This document shows, piece by piece, positions 39,393 through 47,324 of a DNA stretch of 64,000 nt (its first letter is position 1; every line of letters begins with the position of its first letter). The notes beneath the pieces are model-generated. The model was not told the origin of the DNA, did no database searches, and saw nothing but the letters and a program-made list of their open reading frames with translations. The translations under genes were made by a program, and so were the position numbers. The stretch covers positions 1-64,000 of the forward strand of contig NZ_QQOA01000004.1 of NCBI RefSeq assembly GCF_003443895.1, in the 5' to 3' direction. The stretch is from Paraburkholderia phosphatilytica. Its GTDB lineage: Bacteria > Pseudomonadota > Gammaproteobacteria > Burkholderiales > Burkholderiaceae.

Positions 39393-39787
39393 TGGATTGC
39401 GTTACGGTTTGCGGCGGAGAGCTGTTCGCACTCAGGGTCTTTCCAGCGCGTCCTGATCACCCGGTTGTCGTCGTCGAACTGTACCTGATACTGACAGGCC
39501 ACCACACCGTCCGCCTTGCGGAACCTGAGGAGGTAATCCCACACGCGAACGTGAAAGACACCTTCGTGAAAATCGGGCGGGCCGAGCAGTTCGTACATCT
39601 GGTGTTTGCTCACGCCGGGCTGGACCTGGGCAAGGTTGTTCCGGTTCGGAAACGATCCGTCCTTCCACGTCGCTGTGGTCGGGTCGGGAAACGGCACGTC
39701 CGCGGTCGGCGCCGAACAGGCGGCGACCGCGAGCAGCGCGCACAGTGCGATCGAGATCGCGGCAATAGGTCCGGTCTTGGTCTTCAT
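39389..39787 (-). CDS. BamE/SmpA-OmlA-like outer membrane lipoprotein, second gene of the adhesin operon
   Basis: 132 residues with a lipoprotein signal peptide (IALCALLAVAACSAP, lipobox VAAC, lipidated Cys at about residue 25). A SmpA/OmlA-type fold follows: the segment LAQVQPGVSKHQMYELLGPP is the family pattern of a short helix ending in a GxP turn, then two strands (HVRVWDYLLRF, YQVQFDDDNRVIRTRW). It lies 44 bases after the adhesin stop and is translationally coupled to the TPR-glycosyltransferase gene. It is not the housekeeping BamE, which is normally next to fur, so it is probably a dedicated helper for adhesin export or assembly, comparable in position to SadB in Salmonella. Confidence 0.8.
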   Translation of the reverse strand: MKTKTGPIAAISIALCALLAVAACSAPTADVPFPDPTTATWKDGSFPNRNNLAQVQPGVSKHQMYELLGPPDFHEGVFHVRVWDYLLRFRKADGVVACQYQVQFDDDNRVIRTRWKDPECEQLSAANRNAIQ

Positions 39788-39831
39788 GATGGTTTCCGGT
39801 GCAGTTGAGTTTGCGTGCGAGGTTCCCGCGA

Positions 39832-42800
39832 TCACCACTGGTAACCGGCGCCGACGACCGCGCCATACGTACCGCGCGTGTTGGTGGACACGGCAGCCTT
39901 GTAGATCCAGTGGTCATTCTCGGAGATCGTCGAGACGCCGAGCGCCTGGCCGGACTGCCCGCGATACACGCTGCCGGCGACGGCCACCATGCTGCGCCCA
40001 GGCCCCGAGGGTTGTGGCAGCCCCGCCACCGCCATCGCCGTCGCGGTGCCGCCGTCCGCGTCGCGCCGGTACGACTCGAGATCGTTGCGCAGGCTGGCCA
40101 CCTGACTGTCCGTGTAGCTGTTCGCCTGCGACAGCGTGCTGGCCACGCTCGTGTTGAGCTGCTCCACGTTGACGGCATCGGTGGCCGCGGTGCCTGCCGC
40201 CACGTTGACGACCTGCCGCGTCGAACTCGCCGAACCGACCGAAACGACGTTCGACCGGCCGCCGTCGCTACTGCCTGAACCGATCGCCGCGGAGTTCGTT
40301 CCCGACGCCGTAGCGCCGGTGCCGACCACCGTCGAGCCGTTACCGCTCGCCTGCGAACCGTTGCCGACCGCCGTGCTGTTCGATCCCGATGCGACCGAGC
40401 CGGACCCACCCGCGGACGAGTTCGAGCCGGTGGACGCGGGCGGCAACGTGCTGCCGCCCGCGGGCGTGGTCGTATAGCTGCCGCCGGTGTTGCTGGTGCG
40501 CTGGTTGATGAGCGTCGTCAGCTGCGTGGTCACGGCGTCGAGCTGGGACACGTTGACCGCATCGGTGCCGAGGCGTCCAGGCGCCAGCCCCGTGATCTGG
40601 CGGTTGCCGACGTTGACCTCGCCCGCCGACGATTGCGGACTGCTCAACCCGTACGCGATGTAGTTGCTCAGCGCACCAACCGTCGTCAGCGAACCGGCAC
40701 CGAGCGCGACGCTGTTGGCAAGCGTCGCGCTTGCACCCGCGCCCAGCGCGAGCGCATCGACGGCCGTGCTGCCCGCGCCCGACCCGATTGCCACACCGCC
40801 GGCGGCCCCCGCACTCGCATTCGCGCCCTGCGCGATCGACTGCGCACCGTTCGCTGCCGCGCCGCTACCCAGCGCAATTGCATCAGCCTGGCCGCTGGTG
40901 GCGGCTTCGCCGAGCGCGACACCCCCTGGCGCAGTCTGGCTGACGATCGCGCCATTGCCGATGCCCACGCCGTTGTCGCCGTTCACGACCGTCGTGGGTC
41001 CGACGGCAACCGACTGCGAACCGACCGCCAGCGAGTCCGCCGCGGTCGAATTGGCGTGGAAGTAGAGCGTCGGCGTGACCGAGAACGACTGCAGCGCGCC
41101 GGCGAGCTGCTCGATCGTCACCGCGTCGTGCTGCCCCGTGCCATCGGCCACGTTGGTCAGCTGTCGATACGTGCCGCTACCCGCCGAGCTGCCGAACGAC
41201 ACCGCGCCGAGCAGCGTGCCAGTCGCGGTGTTGAACGGGATCGACTGACTGCCCGCCGCGATCGAGCCGGTGCCGGGCGCCACCACGCGATCCGACACCG
41301 AGCCCGAGCCAATCGCGACGCCGTCCGCGACGGACACCGTCGACTGCGGGCCGAGCGCGAGCGCATTCCCCGCCGTCGCCTGCGCGCCATTGCCGGCCGC
41401 GAGGCTCGACGCGCCGCTTGCCACCGCGAGCGGCCCGATCGCGACGCTGTCGGTGCCGGTCGCCTGGCTGTCGGCCGCCGTCGAGTCCGCGTGGAAATAC
41501 TTGATGCCGCCGCCGTTCTGCAGGTTCGTGATGGCAGTCGTGTTGTTCGTCACGTCGGTTGCGAGCACATCCACCGCCTGGTTCGTCTGATACAGCTGTG
41601 AGCCGTTGACCGCATCCGTGCTCGACGCGCTCAGTTGCCCGGCGGCGACGTTCTGGATCTGCCGCTCGGCGCCGACCGAACCGACGCTGACCACGCCGAC
41701 GGGCGCGGTGCCGGCGAACGCGTAGTTCGCGCCGCCGATCGTCGCGCCCGCAACCGGCGTTGCCGCGGTCGTCGTCGAATTCGAACCCAGCGCTACCGAA
41801 TCGGCGGTCGTGGCGCTCGCGTTGCCGCCGATCGCAACCGCGTCGGTGCCGGTCGCGCTCGAGTCGGCGAGCGTCGAATTCGCGTGGAAGTACTTGATGC
41901 CGGCGCCGCTCTGGATGTTCGAGATCGCCGTCGCATTGGCATCCACCGCCTGGTTCGTCTGATACAGCTGCGAGCCGTTGACCGCGTCCGTGCTCGACGC
42001 GCTCAGTTGCCCGGCGGCGACGTTCTGGATCTGCCGTTCGGCGCCGACCGAACCGACGCTGACCACACCCGCCGGGGTCGCGCCCGCGAAGCTGTATGCG
42101 GTACCGCCGATGGTGGCGCCCGGGGTCGGCGTCGCCGCGGTGGTGGCCGAACCCGCGCCGAGCGCGACCGAGTTCGATACGCTTGCCGTCGCCCCGGAGC
42201 CCAGCGCGGCTCCGTTCGTCGCGGTGCTCTGCACGACCGCACCGTTGCCGATCGCGACGGCGCCCGCGGTGTTCGCCTGCGACGCATTGCCCAGCGCGAC
42301 GGCGCCTGTTCCGCTTGCCACATTGATATTGCCGAGCGCGACCGCGCCATCGCCGCTGGCGGTGTTGTCCGCGCCCATAGCCACCGCGCCATTGCCTGTA
42401 GCAGTGTTCGGATCCCCGATAGCCACCGCGCCATTGCCGCTCGCGGTCTGGCCTTCACCCAATGCGATCGCGCCGGTGCCACTCGTCACCTGCGAATTGT
42501 GACCGCCAGCGAAAGAGCCGGTGCCCGCGGCCGCGGCGACGGTGTTGCTGTCGCCCAGCACGACCGTGGAAGCGGCGAGCGCCTGCGACGCGTTGCCAAG
42601 CGCCGTCGCGCCCGCGGCCGATGCGACGTTCGCACTTCCCACCGCGGTGGCATTCGTGCTGCTCGCCGTGGACGTTCTGCCAAGCGCGGTACTTTGCGTG
42701 CCGCTTGCGCTGGCGTTGACGCCGAGGGCCGTCGCGTTCAGTGCGCTCGCCTGCGAACCGGCGCCGAGCGCGGTCGACGATGTGCCGGTCGCGCTGGCGT

Positions 42801-44079
42801 TCAGGCCGAGCGCCGCGGTATTGTCCACCGTCGCGTGCGCACCGGCGCCCAGCGCCACGGCGGAAGTGCCGGCTGCGGTGGCCGCGTTGCCGAGCGCCAC
42901 GCCGTTCACGATGGACGCAGTCGCGCTCGCGCCCATCGCGATCGAATCGTTGCCGCTCGCGACCGCGCCGGTGCCGAATGCCTGCGCGCTGGTGCCGCTC
43001 GCGAGCGTGCCGTTACCGATCGAGGTCGACGACGCACCGGTCGCCTGCGTGCCCGATCCGGGCACGCCGGAGGTACCGCCCACACCGATTGCGACCGCCG
43101 CCGTGCCGGAGGCTCCGCTGTTGACGCCGATCGCGACCGCCGATGCACCGCTCGATGAAGCGCCAGAACCCAGCGCGAGGCCCGCGGCGGCCGTGGTGGT
43201 CGTGATGGCCTCGAAGCCCATCGCGACCGAATAATCGCCTGCGGCGGTCGAGGTGTTGGTCAGCGCGGTCGAATGATCTCCCGACGCAATCGCACCCTGC
43301 CCGAGCGCGGCAGCGAACGTGTTGCTCGCGGTCGCCTCCTGCCCGAGCGCCACCGAGTGATCGCCGCTCGATATCGCATTGAAGCCGAGCGCCACCGACT
43401 GGTTGCCCGACGCGTTGGCACCCGCGGCCAGCGCGATCGCGCCGGCGCCGGTTGACTTTGCCAGATTGCCAAGCGCAATACCGTAAAGGAGCGACGCGGT
43501 CGAGGAAGGCCCTATCGCAACGGAACTCGTTCCGGCAGCGGTCGACTGGGTACCGAGCGCGGTTGCGTACTGGGACGAAGCGCTGGCGCCCAACCCCAGC
43601 GCTGAGGAACCCGTCCCCGATGCGCTCGCGTTGTTCCCCAGTGCCGTCGCCGAAATCGCGGTCGACTGCGCGCCGCTTCCCACCGCCAGCGAGCCGTTTT
43701 GGCTCGCAACGGCCGAATTGCCGATCGCCGCAGCGAAGGCCCCCGAGGCGGTGTTGCCAAGACCCAGCGCCACCGAGCCGCCGCCCGACGCGGTGGAATT
43801 GATCCCGACCGCGGTACTGTTGGTTACCGCCGTCGAACCCGAACCCTCCTGAACGGACTGGCCATACGCGTTCGCACCGAGCAGGCCAAGCGACACGGGC
43901 ACGAGCAGGGCGATGACGCTGCGCGTGGCCTGGAAGCCCCCGCCCGAGCCCATGCCTGGCCGGCCGTCGCACACCGCGCTGCCCGCCGATCGCCCCTTGC
44001 TGCGGGACCTGTCGTTCTCCGATGCCGCAACCCATGCCCCCAAACCTTCACTCCAGACCGTCCGATATACCTTGTTCAT
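39832..44079 (-). CDS. Trimeric autotransporter adhesin (YadA-like)
   Basis: 1415 residues, secreted by the type Vc route. Residues 1-24 (MNKVYRTVWSEGLGAWVAAS...) are the extended signal peptide region of large autotransporters. The hydrophobic core follows at about 52-71. Residues ~80-660 are YadA-head repeats of the xALGxxAxAxG type, then come neck/stalk elements with DAVNGSQLYQTNQAVD. The C-terminus has a coiled-coil stalk (LSQANSYTDSQVASLRNDLE) and the YadA anchor (about 1340-1415) ending GAVVGAGYQW. A 124-residue unit is tandemly duplicated (about 671-837). The ATG at 44079 has a GGGAAAGG ribosome-binding site. First gene of an apparent three-gene operon. Confidence 0.95.
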   Translation of the reverse strand: MNKVYRTVWSEGLGAWVAASENDRSRSKGRSAGSAVCDGRPGMGSGGGFQATRSVIALLVPVSLGLLGANAYGQSVQEGSGSTAVTNSTAVGINSTASGGGSVALGLGNTASGAFAAAIGNSAVASQNGSLAVGSGAQSTAISATALGNNASASGTGSSALGLGASASSQYATALGTQSTAAGTSSVAIGPSSTASLLYGIALGNLAKSTGAGAIALAAGANASGNQSVALGFNAISSGDHSVALGQEATASNTFAAALGQGAIASGDHSTALTNTSTAAGDYSVAMGFEAITTTTAAAGLALGSGASSSGASAVAIGVNSGASGTAAVAIGVGGTSGVPGSGTQATGASSTSIGNGTLASGTSAQAFGTGAVASGNDSIAMGASATASIVNGVALGNAATAAGTSAVALGAGAHATVDNTAALGLNASATGTSSTALGAGSQASALNATALGVNASASGTQSTALGRTSTASSTNATAVGSANVASAAGATALGNASQALAASTVVLGDSNTVAAAAGTGSFAGGHNSQVTSGTGAIALGEGQTASGNGAVAIGDPNTATGNGAVAMGADNTASGDGAVALGNINVASGTGAVALGNASQANTAGAVAIGNGAVVQSTATNGAALGSGATASVSNSVALGAGSATTAATPTPGATIGGTAYSFAGATPAGVVSVGSVGAERQIQNVAAGQLSASSTDAVNGSQLYQTNQAVDANATAISNIQSGAGIKYFHANSTLADSSATGTDAVAIGGNASATTADSVALGSNSTTTAATPVAGATIGGANYAFAGTAPVGVVSVGSVGAERQIQNVAAGQLSASSTDAVNGSQLYQTNQAVDVLATDVTNNTTAITNLQNGGGIKYFHADSTAADSQATGTDSVAIGPLAVASGASSLAAGNGAQATAGNALALGPQSTVSVADGVAIGSGSVSDRVVAPGTGSIAAGSQSIPFNTATGTLLGAVSFGSSAGSGTYRQLTNVADGTGQHDAVTIEQLAGALQSFSVTPTLYFHANSTAADSLAVGSQSVAVGPTTVVNGDNGVGIGNGAIVSQTAPGGVALGEAATSGQADAIALGSGAAANGAQSIAQGANASAGAAGGVAIGSGAGSTAVDALALGAGASATLANSVALGAGSLTTVGALSNYIAYGLSSPQSSAGEVNVGNRQITGLAPGRLGTDAVNVSQLDAVTTQLTTLINQRTSNTGGSYTTTPAGGSTLPPASTGSNSSAGGSGSVASGSNSTAVGNGSQASGNGSTVVGTGATASGTNSAAIGSGSSDGGRSNVVSVGSASSTRQVVNVAAGTAATDAVNVEQLNTSVASTLSQANSYTDSQVASLRNDLESYRRDADGGTATAMAVAGLPQPSGPGRSMVAVAGSVYRGQSGQALGVSTISENDHWIYKAAVSTNTRGTYGAVVGAGYQW
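41568..41694. repeat. Adhesin internal repeat, copy 2 (within the 372-bp unit)
   Basis: 127 bases that match 41940-42066 with three mismatches by my count. The offset is exactly 372 bases (124 codons), and it encodes the GQLSASSTDAVNGSQLYQTN neck/stalk segment. In coding direction this is the second copy. Confidence 0.9.
41940..42066. repeat. Adhesin internal repeat, copy 1
   Basis: Partner of the 41568-41694 repeat, encoding the same segment (VSVGSVGAERQIQNVAAGQL and following). Homology extends more weakly across the whole 372-bp unit, as expected for stalk-length change by recombination. Confidence 0.9.
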
Positions 44080-45187
44080 CGCCTTTCCCGTTAGAACCCT
44101 CGTTAATATCGAATCGAATACATAAGTTGTACTTATCGTTTGCTCGAAAACCTTCCGGTCGGGCAGTCGCAAATTTCAATTCCGAAAGTGCAGTAATTGG
44201 AAATAGAAAGACTTCAATATTTCCAGTAAATCTGCGACAGACAGGACGTTAAAAAGACAAAGCCAGTCCCTCCGCGTAATGTGCGGAAAATCAAATGCAG
44301 AATCGGGAGATATGCCAGCTAGTCAACAGGCCTACGACGCACGCATATCAGAGCCTACGAAAGCGGCTCGCGTCGTGTCGTAGCTGGAGGAAACGCGCGT
44401 GCGCACGCCAGATGACCTTCATTGCACCTTTGCAGGCTAATGTCCCGGCCCCCGCGACCCAGAATTCTCATGATGACCATGCCCTCGGAGCTGCACGATT
44501 CCCGCCCGGATCCGCCACCTCGATTCGATATCGATAAACGGAATCCAGCCCTGTAACGATTCGGCAACGTATTGAGCGCAAGTTCTGAAATCCTTGTCCC
44601 GGCCATTACCTCGTCATTCCGGTTACGGCGTGTGAAAGATTTGGTAAGCATTGTGCTCGCCAGCACTCTCGCATAAGTCTTTCTATTTGTCTATGGAATT
44701 GTCTGACTTAACGATAGTTGACGATTTGGATGCGATAACAACCAATGATTCGAGGCCGATCGGCCGTATGCGGCAAGCATTGCTTGTGCAATATTGTGAC
44801 CTGAGCAGCACCGGATTGAAGGAGTCCAGCCCAATGCTGGCCCCTCGTCCGCAACAAGGTCGCGGGCGGTCCAATGACGCCAGACATGGGGCCATGTTGA
44901 TCATCCAGGCTGTCGAAATGTACCTCCGGCCGTCGACCGTTGCCAGGCGGGTACTGGAAAGATCGGCCATGAATGAACGAGGCTCCGTGATGCCAGGGCT
45001 GCGGTGGTTGCTCAACCACCGCAGCAAGCCACGCGCTGAAAGGTGCGTCTTTTCGGAGCTCGGTACTTGAGCGGATCCGGAAGCCGGCAGAAGGAAGCCC
45101 ATGCATCGCGAGGGCACCGTCAACTTAGGCGACCACGTGCTCTCCAGGATGTTGCGCCGGTGGTGCACTGGCGTCGTGTGTTCCAGG
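44080..45187. other. 1.1-kb AT-richer non-coding region upstream of the adhesin
   Basis: Contains the adhesin leader on the minus strand. The first ~200 bases are visibly AT-rich (for example AATATCGAATCGAATACATA near 44105), the pattern of H-NS-silenced promoters of acquired surface genes. Open frames on both strands further right (44651-45070 plus, 44683-45270 minus) have no recognisable content and unusual residue composition. I see no gene here apart from the transposase remnant that begins at its right edge. Confidence 0.6.
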
Positions 45188-45414
45188 GTTGAACCAATGA
45201 AGGACGTCGCGCGATTGATCCGTCGACACCTCGACGGCATTGTCGCCTGGACCCAGACGCGCCAGACCAACAGCTTTATTGAGCGATCAACGGCCTGTTT
45301 CAGGCGGCCAAACGCAAGGCGCGCGGATACGCCAGCTTCAAAACCATGCGAACCGTGCTGTTCCTTATCGCGGGCAAGCTCGATTTCTTAGCATTCAACC
45401 CGCATGCCTGGTGA
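45188..45414 (+). pseudogene. ISL3-family transposase, 3' remnant with frameshift
   Basis: Reads EPMKDVARLIRRHLDGIVAW then TQTRQTNSFIE. After a one-base deletion near 45284 it continues in the next frame as INGLFQAAKRKARGYASF, then MRTVLFLIAGKLDF and NPHAW, ending at a TGA at 45412-45414. These are the last ~75 residues of ISL3-type transposases, including the conserved N-G-x-x-Q-x-A-K-R-x-A-R-G-Y block. The rest of the transposase and recognisable terminal repeats are missing. Marks an old insertion upstream of the adhesin. Confidence 0.8.
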
Positions 45415-45535
45415 GCCGCATTACCCACCGCATTTTCAAAAGAGTCCTTTATATTGAGACAAGTACGGTGTGACAGAAAGCGGAAAACGATGCGCACGCA
45501 ACGCGCAAAACAATCGAGCAGATTGGTTACCAAAA

Positions 45536-45572
45536 TGAAAAAGCGGCCCGGATTTCGACATCCGGACCGCTT
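45536..45572 (-). terminator. Terminator of the C26-type hydrolase gene
   Basis: AAGCGGCCCGGAT pairs with ATCCGGACCGCTT (one mismatch) around a TTCGAC loop. On the minus strand a T-rich tail follows. It lies about 60 bases beyond the stop at 45632. Confidence 0.8.
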
Positions 45573-45631
45573 CGATCGATATCACATGCACCCAACTGCG
45601 GGTAGCACGGCACACGCTCAACTCAGAAACT

Positions 45632-47173
45632 TCAGAAGCGTGTCTCCCGTGCGACACGCAGGAACGTGTCGAGCAGCGGCGTGCAATCGAGCATCTCTGG
45701 ACCGCCCGCGCGATGAAACTCCGGGTGCCACTGCACGCCGACGACGAACGGCGCGCGCCGGTAACGGACCGCTTCGATGATGCCGTCCGACGCCGACACC
45801 GCCTCGATGTTCAGATCGCGGCCGATCGTCTTCACCGCCTGGTGGTGAATCGAGTTGACGATCGCTTCGCGCCGCCCCGGGAACATGCTGGCGAGCGTCG
45901 ATCCTTCGGGGAAATGCACCGAGTGGCGGTGCTGGTCGTAGTGCTCGTTGACGTGCACGCCGGCCGTCGGCACGTCGGTCGCGATGTCCTGATAGAGCGT
46001 GCCCCCGAACGCGACGTTGATCAGTTGGCAACCGCGGCACACGCCGAGCACCGGCTTGCCCGACTCGATGAATTCATGCAGCAGTTCGAGCTCGTACATG
46101 TCGCGTACGCGATCGCCCGGCCACTCGGGGCGCGCGGTCGCTTCCGCGTACGACTGCGGCGACACGTCGGCGCCGCCCTGCAGCAACAGACCATCCAGAT
46201 GCTTCGCGTAGTCGCGCAAGCGGATGTTGCTCGGGTGCAGCATGCCCTGATGGCCGACGGTCGGGATCATGAACACGATCACGTCGCGCGACATGACCCA
46301 GTGCGCGATCGACTCCTCGAGATACTGCAGCGTCTTGCCGCGCAGCCCTTTCGCACCCGGTTCCGGGTGAAAGATCCGCGCCGATACGCCGATGCGCAAG
46401 GTCCGCTGCGTGATCCGCTGTCCCGCGCGGTCGAACAGCTGGCGCGCGCGCGCCGCGATGATACGGCCGAACACCGACCACGCCGAGTCGCTCTGCTTCA
46501 GGTAGCGCGGCGGCGCGGGCGGCATCGATCCCGGCGGCGGTGGATTGACGGCCTCGAAGTCGGGCGCCACGCCGAATCCTGGCGGCGCGGCGCCGGGACG
46601 CGACTGCTGCGCACCGCCCGGCTGCGTACCCGCGCCCGCTTGCGCGCCAGCTGTACTGGATACACCCGCTTGCGCTTGCGCGCCCGGCACGCCGGTCGGC
46701 GGTGTCGCGCCTGCGCCCGCTGCAGCGGTGGACGGCGCGCGCTCCGCGGCACCGGTTGCCGCGCCGCTCGCGGCCGCCTCGGTAGCGGCCACGTCCGCAG
46801 CGGACCGGTTCGCTGCCGTGGATGCCGTCGGTGGCGCGGCGGCGGCAGCCGGAGCCGGTGAAGCACCGGATTCGGCGCGAACCTCCAGCTCCTGCGCGGC
46901 CGTCGCCTTCGCGGCGGCGGTGCGCGCAACAGCTGCGTCCTGCTGGCTGGCTTGCGCCGCCCGGGCTGAGGTGTCGGAAGTGTCGGGGGTCACGCTGGAC
47001 GCGCTGGCAGGTTCGTCGGTGGACGATCGGGCCGCTGCCTCCGCTTCGCCGGGCGAACTTCGCGGCGTTCCGGACGGGGCGCCGACGGCGTCGGCGCCGG
47101 GCGAACGTGGGATGGAAGATGGGCTGCCGGCTGAGCCGGACGAATCGGATGGACTATCGTTCTTATCGCTCAT
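45632..47173 (-). CDS. Peptidase C26 / gamma-glutamyl-GABA hydrolase-like protein with long disordered N-terminus
   Basis: 513 residues. Residues ~1-245 are almost entirely Ala, Ser, Pro, Gly and Thr (for example GVPGAQAQAGVSSTAGAQAG) with no predicted fold. Residues ~265-513 form a class-I glutamine amidotransferase-like hydrolase of the PuuD group: nucleophile Cys in LGVCRGCQLINVAFGGTLYQ, catalytic His/Glu in VGVQWHPEFH. PuuD-type enzymes hydrolyse gamma-glutamyl-GABA in putrescine breakdown, but no other puu genes are here, so the substrate is open. The ATG at 47173 (MSDKNDSPSDSSG) was chosen over a longer frame that starts in the non-coding leader. Confidence 0.85.
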   Translation of the reverse strand: MSDKNDSPSDSSGSAGSPSSIPRSPGADAVGAPSGTPRSSPGEAEAAARSSTDEPASASSVTPDTSDTSARAAQASQQDAAVARTAAAKATAAQELEVRAESGASPAPAAAAAPPTASTAANRSAADVAATEAAASGAATGAAERAPSTAAAGAGATPPTGVPGAQAQAGVSSTAGAQAGAGTQPGGAQQSRPGAAPPGFGVAPDFEAVNPPPPGSMPPAPPRYLKQSDSAWSVFGRIIAARARQLFDRAGQRITQRTLRIGVSARIFHPEPGAKGLRGKTLQYLEESIAHWVMSRDVIVFMIPTVGHQGMLHPSNIRLRDYAKHLDGLLLQGGADVSPQSYAEATARPEWPGDRVRDMYELELLHEFIESGKPVLGVCRGCQLINVAFGGTLYQDIATDVPTAGVHVNEHYDQHRHSVHFPEGSTLASMFPGRREAIVNSIHHQAVKTIGRDLNIEAVSASDGIIEAVRYRRAPFVVGVQWHPEFHRAGGPEMLDCTPLLDTFLRVARETRF

Positions 47174-47324
47174 GACTGGGTTGGCTTTGCGCCTTTGCAC
47201 GCGATGGAATGAACATATCTCAATTATCCGCTTACGACCAGGCCCCAGCAAACCGGTACACAATTGTTCACATGGTCCAGATTTCGTCACATTTTTCTGC
47301 GATGAGCCGTAACCCCTTGCGCCG

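Noticed and set aside
41635..43234. Long plus-strand open frames opposite the adhesin
   Set aside because: Shadow of repetitive adhesin codons; the sense strand has head repeats, ESPR and YadA anchor.
44651..45270. Overlapping open frames on both strands upstream of the adhesin
   Set aside because: No ribosome-binding site or domain on either strand; both frames look random.
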